From: Amycolatopsis alba DSM 44262 | Lineage (GTDB): Bacteria; Actinomycetota; Actinomycetes; Mycobacteriales; Pseudonocardiaceae | Assembly: GCF_000384215.1 (NCBI RefSeq) | Contig: NZ_KB913032.1 | Location: 6,781,605 to 6,845,604, forward strand | Length of the DNA stretch: 64,000 nt | Direction: 5' to 3' | In this document: positions 10,079-17,190 of the stretch, piece by piece | How the letters are laid out: every line of letters starts with the position of its first letter | Position numbering within the stretch: position 1 is the stretch's first letter | The notes under the pieces: model-generated | The model's input: only the letters and a program-made list of their open reading frames with translations | What the model was told of the DNA's origin: nothing | Database searches by the model: none | Program-made: the position numbers and the translations under genes

Positions 10079-10309
10079 TTACGCGTTGGTGGGCGCATCG
10101 CCCTTCAGCACTGCATGCACAGGGAGAGTCCAGCTCACTGGCGATCCAGTCGAGCGCCTGGGCACGTAGAGGAGCAACCCCGTCTCCGCGCGGAGCACTA
10201 CCGCAGGGTGAGCCGGGCCTTGACGAGATTGGGACCGGTGGCTGGCCACCCGCAGCCCGATCACAGCGCCCGCGGTCAAGACGGCGATCATGGCTACGAC
10301 GTTCCACAT
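10079..10309 (-). CDS. Possible small membrane protein
   Basis: A 76-residue open frame with one N-terminal hydrophobic helix (about residues 2-20) followed by a soluble tail. It lies 32 bases upstream of the lipoprotein gene on the same strand and may be co-transcribed with it. The ribosome binding site is weak and the product is not recognised, so this is a tentative gene. Confidence 0.35.
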   Translation of the reverse strand: MWNVVAMIAVLTAGAVIGLRVASHRSQSRQGPAHPAVVLRAETGLLLYVPRRSTGSPVSWTLPVHAVLKGDAPTNA

Positions 10310-10358
10310 CGTGATGCGGGTCGGCCCCGGCGCGCAAGAGCGCCTGCTAGACCAGGTC

Positions 10359-10388
10359 TTGGCCTGACAACTCCGACCGTCAGGCCAA
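10359..10388 (-). terminator. Hairpin at the end of the graspetide operon
   Basis: TTGGCCTGAC (10359-10368) pairs with GTCAGGCCAA (10379-10388) across a 10-base loop. The hairpin overlaps the methyltransferase stop codon and would end transcription of the precursor-ligase-methyltransferase operon. Confidence 0.5.
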
Positions 10389-11528
10389 CGGCCAGCTGTG
10401 GTCGCTATCGGGGTCGTCGAGCCAGATGAACTGTTTGCCGGGGACGTTCAGCGCGGTGACACCGAGCCGGGTGGCGTCCGGTTTGTCGAGGGCGTCGAAC
10501 ATGGCGACGGCGTGCTCCACGGTGTCCCACAGCCGGTAGGGCCCGGACTGCCGTACCGCCCACGTCCCTTCAACCAGGGGCGCCAGGTCGACTTCGGCGC
10601 GGGCGGGACCGCGCTCGGCGACGACGACGCCGTGTTCGACGCTGCCGCCGAGCCGAAGGCCAGGCGCGTGCAGCCAGAGGAACAACGCCAGATCGGGCCA
10701 TTCCATGAGCGCGGCGGGGTCCACAGCGGTGGTGCCATAGTGCGGCATCCCGGCCGCGGCCGCCGACGGGCTCTGGCCGGGGGCGAACGGGCTGGTGACG
10801 TCGGTACGCATCGGCATGAACAGCACGGGGAACGGGTCGATGCGGCCGCTGACTTCGTCCTCGGCGGTCTTGTCGAGCACGAGCAGCGGCCCAGCGGCAC
10901 CAGCGTCGAGGGTGGCGATGATCCGGCCGCCGTCGGCAAGCTGGTTGATCCAGGCTGGCGGGATCGCGGTGACCGCGCAGGTCGCGATGATCCGGTCGAA
11001 CGTCATCTCGCCCGGCCAGCCCGCGAACCCGTCGCCGGCGGCCAGGTGCGGGTGGTAGCCGGCTGCAGTGAGGTGTTCTTGGGCGGTGTCGACCAGCTTG
11101 GGGTCGAGGTCGAGGGAGAAGACGTTGTCCGCGCCGAGGCGATGCGACAACAGGGCGGCGTTGTAGCCGGTGCCAGTGCCGATCTCCAGCACCTGGTGTC
11201 CAGGTTCGGCGGCGAGCCGCTCCAGCATCACCGCCATGACCGCCGGCTTGCTCGAGGACGAGCTGGCGATCTCCCGCCCGGTCGTGTCGTCACTGGCAGG
11301 TCGTGTCTGGGTAGCCAGGGATTCGTTGGCGTAGACCGCGTCCAGCCAGCCTGGATCACCAGTGCTCAGCGAGGCGGGACCGTTAAGGATGTGCGGGACG
11401 AACAGGTGCCGGGGCGTCGCGGCGATCGCGGCGCGCCACGCTGGGTCGGCCAGGACACCGTCGGCAGTCAGCTCGGCAGCGAGGGCGGCCGCCCGGGTTT
11501 CCCAGGTGGCGGTGTCCAGGGCGTCCAA
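10380..11528 (-). CDS. Protein-L-isoaspartate O-methyltransferase-like graspetide enzyme
   Basis: A 382-residue SAM-dependent methyltransferase. The PCMT-like domain occupies about residues 30-215, with the SAM-binding motif VLEIGTGTGYNAALLSHRLG near residue 115. It is followed by a 165-residue C-terminal extension, absent from housekeeping repair enzymes. It starts 3 bases after the ATP-grasp gene in the order precursor, ligase, methyltransferase. In the aspartimidylated graspetides (for example fuscimiditide) such an enzyme methylates an Asp side chain of the cross-linked peptide, and the ester then collapses to an aspartimide. By position and family I infer the same role here. Confidence 0.85.
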   Translation of the reverse strand: MDALDTATWETRAAALAAELTADGVLADPAWRAAIAATPRHLFVPHILNGPASLSTGDPGWLDAVYANESLATQTRPASDDTTGREIASSSSSKPAVMAVMLERLAAEPGHQVLEIGTGTGYNAALLSHRLGADNVFSLDLDPKLVDTAQEHLTAAGYHPHLAAGDGFAGWPGEMTFDRIIATCAVTAIPPAWINQLADGGRIIATLDAGAAGPLLVLDKTAEDEVSGRIDPFPVLFMPMRTDVTSPFAPGQSPSAAAAGMPHYGTTAVDPAALMEWPDLALFLWLHAPGLRLGGSVEHGVVVAERGPARAEVDLAPLVEGTWAVRQSGPYRLWDTVEHAVAMFDALDKPDATRLGVTALNVPGKQFIWLDDPDSDHSWPLA

Positions 11529-11531
11529 GGT

Positions 11532-12506
11532 CTACTCCTCGATCAAGGCGTCGGCGATCGCCGCGGCGATCGGCAAGTCGCATTCTTCGGCCAACCAGCC
11601 CCAGGCAGCAACCGCGTTCGCTTCGAGACAGGTCCACGTCCTGTCTGGTCCGACGACGAAGTCGAACGCGCTGAACGCCAGCCCCGCCGCGTCCAAGTAC
11701 CGGACGATCCCCGCCCGGACGTGGTCAGGGACGTCGATCACCTCGTACGTCAAGGCGTCGTAGTCCGAGCGCCAATCTATCAGCGCCTTCTCGCTGCCGG
11801 CGTGGATCGCCACCGGGAAGAGCCGGTCACCGACCGCGGTCACGCGGGCCTCGAACCACTTCGGCTGCCACTGCTGAACGAGGTGCGCCGTCACCTCGAT
11901 GCCGTCTAGTGAGCCGAGTTCGTCACGGCCAAGACGGCGGGTGTAGACCAGGGCTTCGCCGCCGGACTCGTAGACCACCGGCTCGGCCAGCGGCTTGACT
12001 ATCAGCTCCCCGAACCTCTCCGCGAACTCGCGGACGGCGTCAGCGTCGTTGGTGATCAGCGTCGGCGGCACGGTCAGGCCGGCCTGAGCCAGCGTGGCCA
12101 GCTGCCGCGGCTTGTACGCGGCGTCGGCCAGCGCCGAAGGGTGCGAGACCCAGCGCACTGGCAGGCTCGCCAGCACGCCACCGAGCCCGACCCGAGCCTG
12201 CGCCCGGGAGAACCGCAGCTCGGGACCGGACATCCCGGCCGGCATCACCGGTTCGGTCGGCTTACCGTAGTAGACCGCAGTGACCTCGTGCAGCGGGACG
12301 TCATGCTCGGCAGTGAGCAGGGAGCCGCGCCAGCGCTCGGCGTCCGGGGTCAACTCGGCGCCGAGGGACAGGCTGAGCGGGAAGTCGCCGACGTTGACCA
12401 CGTGGCGGCGAACGCCGCGGGCGTCGAGTTCCCGGCCGACCGCAGCGGCCGACCAGTCCTCTGGGATACCGACGACCAGGACCAGCGGATCGCGATGCTC
12501 AGTCAT
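11532..12506 (-). CDS. ATP-grasp graspetide ligase
   Basis: A 324-residue ATP-grasp enzyme of the graspetide (microviridin/Tgm-like) maturase group. The central lobe has the ATP-binding strand FGELIVKPL near residue 170, and the C-terminal half carries RDYDALTYEV-like and FDFVVGPDRTWTCLEANAVAAWGW segments, the last supplying the acidic Mg-binding residues. These enzymes activate Asp/Glu carboxylates with ATP and join them to Ser/Thr (ester) or Lys (amide) side chains in the precursor. The ATG lies 8 bases inside the end of the precursor gene and the methyltransferase follows after 3 bases, so the three are one coupled operon. Confidence 0.85.
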   Translation of the reverse strand: MTEHRDPLVLVVGIPEDWSAAAVGRELDARGVRRHVVNVGDFPLSLSLGAELTPDAERWRGSLLTAEHDVPLHEVTAVYYGKPTEPVMPAGMSGPELRFSRAQARVGLGGVLASLPVRWVSHPSALADAAYKPRQLATLAQAGLTVPPTLITNDADAVREFAERFGELIVKPLAEPVVYESGGEALVYTRRLGRDELGSLDGIEVTAHLVQQWQPKWFEARVTAVGDRLFPVAIHAGSEKALIDWRSDYDALTYEVIDVPDHVRAGIVRYLDAAGLAFSAFDFVVGPDRTWTCLEANAVAAWGWLAEECDLPIAAAIADALIEE

Positions 12507-12768
12507 CCGGGGTGGTGTAGGAGTCGTCGATCATCTTGCCGTCTTCATTGCACTGGCGGGGATGCAGCGTGTCGTGAGCTGTGGTGCGATGCTTGGCCTC
12601 CGGCCGCACCGTGATCCGGCGTGCACGCACACCGCGCAGAATGAACGGCCGGAAGGTGCTGGGATTTTCATCGCTGAGCGGCCGGGCGCCCGCGTTGACC
12701 GGGAACCGCTGGACCGTCGGCATCAGCGGGTCACCGGCGCCTACGGATGCGGTGTCGAACTTGAACAT
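12499..12768 (-). CDS. Graspetide precursor peptide
   Basis: An 89-residue precursor. The leader contains RPFILRGVR (residues 40-48), which resembles the PFxLxxxR recognition helix of ATP-grasp-modified peptides. The C-terminal core (about residues 59-89) holds possible donors Thr62, Thr63, Thr67, Ser83, Thr85 and Thr86, and acceptors Asp66, Glu75, Asp76, Asp81, Asp82, Asp88 and Asp89. Asp76-Gly77 is a likely aspartimide site. The start ATG 12768 has GGGAGG 11 bases upstream; an in-frame upstream start at 12807 would add 13 residues and lacks such a site. Its end overlaps the ligase gene. No protease or transporter gene for leader removal or export is visible nearby. Confidence 0.75.
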   Translation of the reverse strand: MFKFDTASVGAGDPLMPTVQRFPVNAGARPLSDENPSTFRPFILRGVRARRITVRPEAKHRTTAHDTLHPRQCNEDGKMIDDSYTTPDD

Positions 12769-13010
12769 GCTGATATCGACCTCCCGACTCGGGGTGTGCG
12801 GCGGCATTGGCCGTTGTCAACCCTGCTCAGGCCCAGGCATCTGGGCAAGATCCGTCCGAGCGAACCTCCTGGTCACGTCGGCGCGGCCGCAGCCACGGCT
12901 CGCTCTCCGCGGCGCCGAAATCGGCAGGATGCCAGACGCGGCGGCAATTCGTTGTCCGCCGAGATCTCGCGCGCGTTCTGCCGCAGCCACGGCGCAGGAG
13001 CCGCAGCAGG

Positions 13011-13445
13011 CTAGGCGGGCGCCGGTCGGAAATCGACCCGCTTGAGGTCGGGGATGGTCTCGGCCAGCACCAGATCGCACGTAACGTCGTCTGGATCCAT
13101 CAACACCGCGCGGCCGTGCACATCGTAGAACAGCACCGGCCGCTCGCGCCCACCATCGAACACCGCCACCAAGCCCGCCGGCGCCGATGTGAACGGCCCG
13201 GCCAACGGCGGGCCGAACTGCACGTCGATTCCGGCGTAGGGCAGCTTGACCCCTGCCATCTCCGGCCGCACCAGCCGTGTGCCGCCGGGGCCGAGCACCA
13301 GCGGATGCCCCTCATTGCTGAAGGCATAGATCGGGGTCGTCACACCTGGCTTGTGGGGGTCGTCCTCGAACCTGGCCCGCAGGCCCGGCGGCGCAGCCAC
13401 TGCAGGCCACTCGCCGCGCGCTCTCTCCCCGTTGTCGTCGCTCAT
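13011..13445 (-). CDS. Hypothetical protein upstream of the graspetide cluster
   Basis: A 144-residue soluble protein without signal peptide or membrane segment. ATG 13445 is preceded by GGAAGG and fits better than the upstream in-frame ATG at 13502. The sequence is Pro/Gly-rich with strands such as GHPLVLGPGGTRLVRPEM and ERPVLFYDVHGRAVL, suggesting a beta-rich fold. It is on the same strand as the graspetide operon, about 240 bases upstream of the precursor, and could be a cluster member, but I recognise no family. Confidence 0.6.
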   Translation of the reverse strand: MSDDNGERARGEWPAVAAPPGLRARFEDDPHKPGVTTPIYAFSNEGHPLVLGPGGTRLVRPEMAGVKLPYAGIDVQFGPPLAGPFTSAPAGLVAVFDGGRERPVLFYDVHGRAVLMDPDDVTCDLVLAETIPDLKRVDFRPAPA

Positions 13446-13765
13446 CACGCAAGCCTTCCACGATGCGCCGTCGCTCGATCGCGGGCGCGGGCTGCTCATC
13501 ATGCCGGGCCAGCGCGACGATGTGACCTACTGCCATGTCAGCCGATGTTCCGCCACGCTCGATACGGATCACCTTTGTGCAGGTAGGGGCCGAGGTCGCT
13601 TAACCAGAACGCACTGAATACAACCCACACGCGTGAAACTATCCATCATATCGAGCGAATATGGATGCGAACAGTTCGACCTACGCTGAATTGCGCCGTA
13701 GGTGAATTACTCGATCTGGCTCGGGATCGGTCGCCTGCTGAAGCAGACCGGAGAAGGCGGTCACT
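13446..13765. other. Divergent intergenic region before the integrase
   Basis: This 320-base gap separates the minus-strand hypothetical gene from the integrase. From about 13610 to 13720 it is AT-richer and has two inverted repeats: ATCCAT...ATGGAT around 13640-13668 and CCTACG...CGTAGG around 13679-13701. Such repeats can be integrase operators or part of an attachment site. No tRNA gene is visible here. Confidence 0.4.
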
Positions 13766-15106
13766 GTGGCATACATACAGGATCGATGGTGGAAGGATAA
13801 ACGAAGCCCTTCGACCGGCGAACGCATTCGAGACGGCGCCGGAGTTCCAGCACGCACGAAAACCACTCGCTTCGGCACTGGCCTGCGCTACCGTGTCCGC
13901 TTCACCGATCCTGACGGCGATGAGCGTTCAAAGTCGTTCCCTGATGGGCAACTTGCTCTGGCTCGCAAGTTCAAGACGAAGATGGAGAACGACCTCTACG
14001 CCGGCATCTACATCAGTCCCAGGGCGGGCGACGTCAGCTTCGCAGACTTGTCCGTCACCTACCGGCAGGGCAGGTCACAGGACGAGTCCAGCAAAGTCAA
14101 CCTCGCCAACATCTTCGACAATCAAATACTGCCCTTCCTCGGCAAGAAGAGGATCAGGAACATCGACGTAGCAGTGGTGCGGCAGTGGAAGCTCTGGCTG
14201 GCCGAGCACTCCCACATCTCCGTCAACTACCAGGCTGACGCCTGGATGACCGCGTCCGCGACACTCGACGTGGCAGTCGAAGCAAGATTGATCGGAACTA
14301 ACCCCTTCCGAAGCCGCCTCCTCTGCCCGCCACGACGCGTCTTTCATCGAGTGACACCGTGGCCGGCGACCAAAATACGCACGATTAAGCAGGCACTTCC
14401 CGATCGATACAAGATAGCCGTACCACTCGGCGCAGGCCTCGGCCTCCGCCCAGGTGAAGTGTTCGCCTTCTCCCCCGAGAACATCGACCGCACGAAACTC
14501 ACATACAACTGCGATCGTCAAATCGTGTACCGCAACGGAATTCTGGCCTTCAAATTACCGAAGGGACATAAGTCCAGAACGATCCCCATGACCAAAGCTA
14601 TCCTTCGGATGATAGATGACTACACGGCGGCCTACCCGCCCTGCGCCGTCACTCTCCCCTGGGCCGAGCAGGACAGGATCCGCACCCAGACTGTCAACCT
14701 GCTCGTCACCGACACAAGACGTCGGCCGTGGCGAGGATCCACCTGGGGACAACGCGTATGGCGACCCGCCTTCGACCAAGCCGACATCTCCTACCAGCGA
14801 CAGCAGGACGGCATGCAGGCTCTGCGCCACTTCTACGCCTCACATCTGCTCGCCCAAGGCGTCACGATCAAGGAAATCGCCGCCTACCTCGGCCACTCCT
14901 CCGAAGCCTTCACCCTCAAAATCTACGTGCACCTGACCCTGACCAGCTACGACCGAGCACGGCTCGCGATCGACACCATGTTCCCGCCCACACCGGCCAG
15001 ACGCAGGATGGCAGGGAACCAGGGCCGCCGCATCAAGATGGCAGGGCTGAACCGCCGACCTCGACATCTGGCACACGCCCCGGCGCTCGACCAAAACAGG
15101 CGTTGA
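13766..15106 (+). CDS. Tyrosine recombinase (site-specific integrase)
   Basis: A 446-residue integrase. The N-terminal arm-binding part includes YRVRFTDPDGDERSKSFPD, the core-binding domain lies around residues 95-165, and the catalytic domain follows. Catalytic residues seen are Arg228 (LRPGE), a Lys in LPKGHKSR, Arg354 (MQALRHFY), His377 (LGHSS) and the nucleophile Tyr387 (KIYVHL). The usual His of the H-x-x-R box is Gln351. A basic C-terminal tail of about 40 residues follows Tyr387. The start is GTG 13766 with GAAGG upstream. Such integrases move actinobacterial integrative elements, so the flanking accessory genes may be its cargo. It contains a TTA codon. No element ends could be found. 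Confidence 0.85.
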   Translation: MAYIQDRWWKDKRSPSTGERIRDGAGVPARTKTTRFGTGLRYRVRFTDPDGDERSKSFPDGQLALARKFKTKMENDLYAGIYISPRAGDVSFADLSVTYRQGRSQDESSKVNLANIFDNQILPFLGKKRIRNIDVAVVRQWKLWLAEHSHISVNYQADAWMTASATLDVAVEARLIGTNPFRSRLLCPPRRVFHRVTPWPATKIRTIKQALPDRYKIAVPLGAGLGLRPGEVFAFSPENIDRTKLTYNCDRQIVYRNGILAFKLPKGHKSRTIPMTKAILRMIDDYTAAYPPCAVTLPWAEQDRIRTQTVNLLVTDTRRRPWRGSTWGQRVWRPAFDQADISYQRQQDGMQALRHFYASHLLAQGVTIKEIAAYLGHSSEAFTLKIYVHLTLTSYDRARLAIDTMFPPTPARRRMAGNQGRRIKMAGLNRRPRHLAHAPALDQNRR

Positions 15107-15390
15107 CTACGACAAAGTCGCGCGCATCAGCCATCCGGGCACGAACCTCGGCCTGCTCGAGGATCCCGACCGGTACAGCACTGTCATCGGCCGCGGCGAC
15201 CGAGACGCCGAAGACCTCATTGGCGTCCAGCATGGAGAGCTACTCCCCCGCCGTTTTGGCGGTGGACTGGATAAGATCGGTGGCGAATTAGCGCCCCTCA
15301 AGAAGATGGCTCTGGCGGCGAATCGTCGCCGACGTGGCACGCGGCTTAGGCCGAGCCTGCGCGGTTGGCGTTACGGACCTCAGGTTTCGA
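15107..15390. other. Unassigned region after the integrase
   Basis: Two competing weak signals occur. On the minus strand a 66-codon frame (15233-15033) starts with ATG after GGGGGAG at good spacing. On the plus strand an uninterrupted frame with good codon bias (about 15048-15305) looks like a gene fragment lacking a start. Neither product is recognised, and the minus-strand frame overlaps the end of the integrase gene. It may be the remnant of a gene disrupted by insertion. Confidence 0.3.
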
Positions 15391-15966
15391 CTATCGACTG
15401 CGGGCTTGCTTGGCGAGTGCGCGCTGGGCCAGCACTCGCGCACCGGACATCCGCATCTGGGCGAATTGTTCGCTCACGCCGTACGCGGCCGCGACCTGGT
15501 GATTCTCCTTCCCGTCGAACGCGGCACGTTTCGCCGCGGCATCGGGGATTAGGACTTGTCCCGAGATGAACTTGGCTTCGTTCTCTCTGGCCGGGTCGAA
15601 GCGACGGCAGCCGTCGTCGGTCAGCAGCATCCCTGCGAACTCGTGCTCGAGTAGATGATGCCCCAGTTCGTGGGCCAGACTCGCTCGACGTCTCGTCGCG
15701 CTATGGGCGGTGTTTTCGATAATGAGGCGGCTGCTACCGACCGGCACGAGCGCGGCCGACCATACCTTCGAACGGGCCGACGTGAAGTGGTGAATCGCGG
15801 CATACGCCTTCGGTCCGTCCCCGAGCTCGTCCAGTGGGTAGACAGGTATGCCGTGCTCCTCGGCGAGCCGATATGGATCCAGCGCCTGAAGAGGTCCAAG
15901 TCCGATCCCAGCTCGCTCTTCCACCGCTACCGCTCTCATCGCGGCCTGAGTCCACCGCGCCCCCAC
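15391..15966 (-). CDS. ImmA/IrrE-family metallo-endopeptidase
   Basis: A 191-residue protein with the zinc-protease motif HELGHHLLEH (about residues 99-108) and a downstream acidic helix (ARENEAKFISGQVLIP) that supplies the third zinc ligand. This layout is that of ImmA/IrrE peptidases, which cleave a cognate XRE repressor on a stress or mobile-element signal (ImmA-ImmR of ICEBs1, IrrE-DdrO of Deinococcus). The gene starts 3 bases after the stop of the XRE gene, so the pair is one operon. The start GTG 15966 is weakly supported; ATG 15939 is an alternative. Its likely substrate is the neighbouring repressor. Confidence 0.85.
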   Translation of the reverse strand: MGARWTQAAMRAVAVEERAGIGLGPLQALDPYRLAEEHGIPVYPLDELGDGPKAYAAIHHFTSARSKVWSAALVPVGSSRLIIENTAHSATRRRASLAHELGHHLLEHEFAGMLLTDDGCRRFDPARENEAKFISGQVLIPDAAAKRAAFDGKENHQVAAAYGVSEQFAQMRMSGARVLAQRALAKQARSR

Positions 15967-15969
15967 TCT

Positions 15970-16353
15970 TCAGTTCACCCTTCTGGCCCGGTCGGCACCG
16001 AAACGCCGCACCGCCGATCCGATCAGCTCCTCCAGATGCTCGACGTCCTCCGGCTCAAGGTCCGGGCGCGCCCGCAGCAACGGCGCCAATTCGGCCACAA
16101 GGTCCGGCGGCTCGGCAGCCCGACGCTGCAGTTCCTCGTCGTCGATCATGAATTTCTCCGCCGGCACGTCGAGCCACCGCACCATCGTGGCGAACGCCTC
16201 CACATCGGGGTTCTTCCCGTTCGCCAACCGCGACATCGTCGACGGGCTGACGTCGAGAAGCTTCGCCAACTGGCGCCACGACAACTCCCTGGCCTCCCTG
16301 GCAGCATCCAGAGCCCCGTGAAGGGCGATCACGTCGATGCTCGCGTTGGCCAC
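15970..16353 (-). CDS. XRE-family transcriptional repressor
   Basis: A 127-residue protein. An N-terminal Cro/C1-type helix-turn-helix (about residues 10-65, with LSWRQLAKLLDVSPSTMSRL) is followed by a C-terminal segment rich in Asp, Glu and Leu that could be the cleavage target of the adjacent ImmA/IrrE peptidase. GTG 16353 has AGGAG 6 bases upstream. The gene is divergent from the ubiquitin-like cassette, and the intergenic region holds two copies of an 18-base palindrome. I infer that it represses both its own operon and the conjugation cassette. Confidence 0.85.
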   Translation of the reverse strand: MANASIDVIALHGALDAAREARELSWRQLAKLLDVSPSTMSRLANGKNPDVEAFATMVRWLDVPAEKFMIDDEELQRRAAEPPDLVAELAPLLRARPDLEPEDVEHLEELIGSAVRRFGADRARRVN

Positions 16354-16400
16354 TAGAGCTCCTGTTCTTCTTCCGCATGGTCCGGTCGTCTATCGCTCAT

Positions 16401-16418
16401 TGTTCGACAAATCGAGCA
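16401..16418. promoter_or_regulatory. Operator copy 1 for the XRE repressor
   Basis: TGTTCGACAAATCGAGCA is an imperfect palindrome of the form TGYTCGACAWRTCGARCA. It lies between the divergent XRE and Ubl genes, just upstream of a TATGCT that could be the -10 element of the Ubl promoter. A matching copy lies 42 bases away. Confidence 0.65.
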
Positions 16419-16442
16419 CTTATGCTATCGTCCATTCGTAGG

Positions 16443-16460
16443 TGCTCGACATGTCGAACA
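16443..16460. promoter_or_regulatory. Operator copy 2 for the XRE repressor
   Basis: TGCTCGACATGTCGAACA is nearly perfectly self-complementary and differs from copy 1 at four positions. Centre-to-centre spacing of the two copies is 42 bases, four helical turns, which would let two dimers bind one face of the DNA. Confidence 0.65.
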
Positions 16461-16525
16461 CCGCCTAAAGATAGGCACACCTTGCCCCCGAAGGTGCGTA
16501 ACCCCGACCCAAGGAGCAACCCAAC

Positions 16526-16807
16526 ATGTCCACAACCACTGAGCCCGAGCCCGCTGCCGACCGACACGGACGGCCTCCCGCCCGGATCGCGGTCACGGTC
16601 AACAACGACCCCGTCGAACTTCCTGCCCACCGGATGACTGGAGCGGAGATCAAGGCCGCGGCTGTCGAACAGGGCGCCGACCTTCAGACTGACTTCCAGT
16701 TGTCTGTGAAGAAGGGCAAGCACTATGACGTCGTCGGGGACGACGAGGTCATCTCCGTTCACAAAGGGCAGGAGTTCATCGCCGTCGCCGCGGACGACAA
16801 CTCGTGA
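16526..16807 (+). CDS. Ubiquitin-like protein of the multiubiquitin family (single domain)
   Basis: A 93-residue protein. After a 20-residue polar N-terminus comes one beta-grasp domain (about residues 20-88) with strands IAVTVNNDPVEL and FQLSVKKG, a helix GAEIKAAAVEQGA and the C-terminal strand HKGQEFIAVA. This matches the bacterial multiubiquitin domain, usually present as tandem repeats but here single. The protein ends in ADDNS and not in a Gly-Gly, so the conjugated C-terminus is not obvious. AAGGAG lies at good distance from ATG 16526. The stop overlaps the E2-like gene as GTGA. It is probably the modifier attached to targets by the two downstream enzymes. Confidence 0.8.
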   Translation: MSTTTEPEPAADRHGRPPARIAVTVNNDPVELPAHRMTGAEIKAAAVEQGADLQTDFQLSVKKGKHYDVVGDDEVISVHKGQEFIAVAADDNS

Positions 16808-17190
16808 CCGAGCCGACCAACGCGGTGGATACCGCGGTCGCCGCCGTCCGGGACCACTTCGCCGAGAGCCAGGTCGAGGTCATCCCGGACGGCGCCGGCG
16901 GTGCCACAGTCATCGTTGACCACGTCGACCCCGGAAACCGCTACACACCCAGGACGACGTGGCTCGGCTTCCACATCAGCGCCGCCTACCCCCGAGCCGA
17001 CGTCTACCCGCACTACATCGGCTGTGTCGCCCGGATCGATGGGCAGCCCCATGGACCCGCCGTCCAAACGCTCGACTGGAACGGAAGACAGGCCCTGCAG
17101 CTATCGCGCCGCTCCAACGGCTGGAACCCGGCAGTGGACAACGCGGCACTCAAAGCCGAGAAGGTGATCAAGTGGTTCACCACACAGTGA
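16804..17190 (+). CDS. E2-like ubiquitin-conjugating fold protein
   Basis: A 128-residue protein with the layout of prokaryotic E2 family proteins (Prok-E2_E-like). Strands run TVIVDHVD and TTWLGFHISAAYP, then a YPRADVYPHYIG segment comparable to the YPF..P...H/PN turn of eukaryotic E2 enzymes, and a C-terminal helix with the family signature LSRRSNGWNPAVDN. The only cysteine is Cys74, directly after that turn, where the thioester cysteine of an E2 would be expected. It overlaps the genes on both sides by GTGA, so Ubl, E2 and E1 are made in coupled fashion. Function as Ubl carrier is inferred. Confidence 0.7.
   Translation: MTEPTNAVDTAVAAVRDHFAESQVEVIPDGAGGATVIVDHVDPGNRYTPRTTWLGFHISAAYPRADVYPHYIGCVARIDGQPHGPAVQTLDWNGRQALQLSRRSNGWNPAVDNAALKAEKVIKWFTTQ

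Noticed and set aside
10398..11909. 503-codon plus-strand open frame
   Set aside because: It is antisense to the methyltransferase and ATP-grasp genes, has an Arg/Gly/Val-rich composition and no family motifs; long antisense frames are common at this GC content.
13610..13710. Attachment site for the integrase
   Set aside because: Inverted repeats occur here, but no matching direct repeat elsewhere in the window and no tRNA gene were found, so an att call is unsupported.
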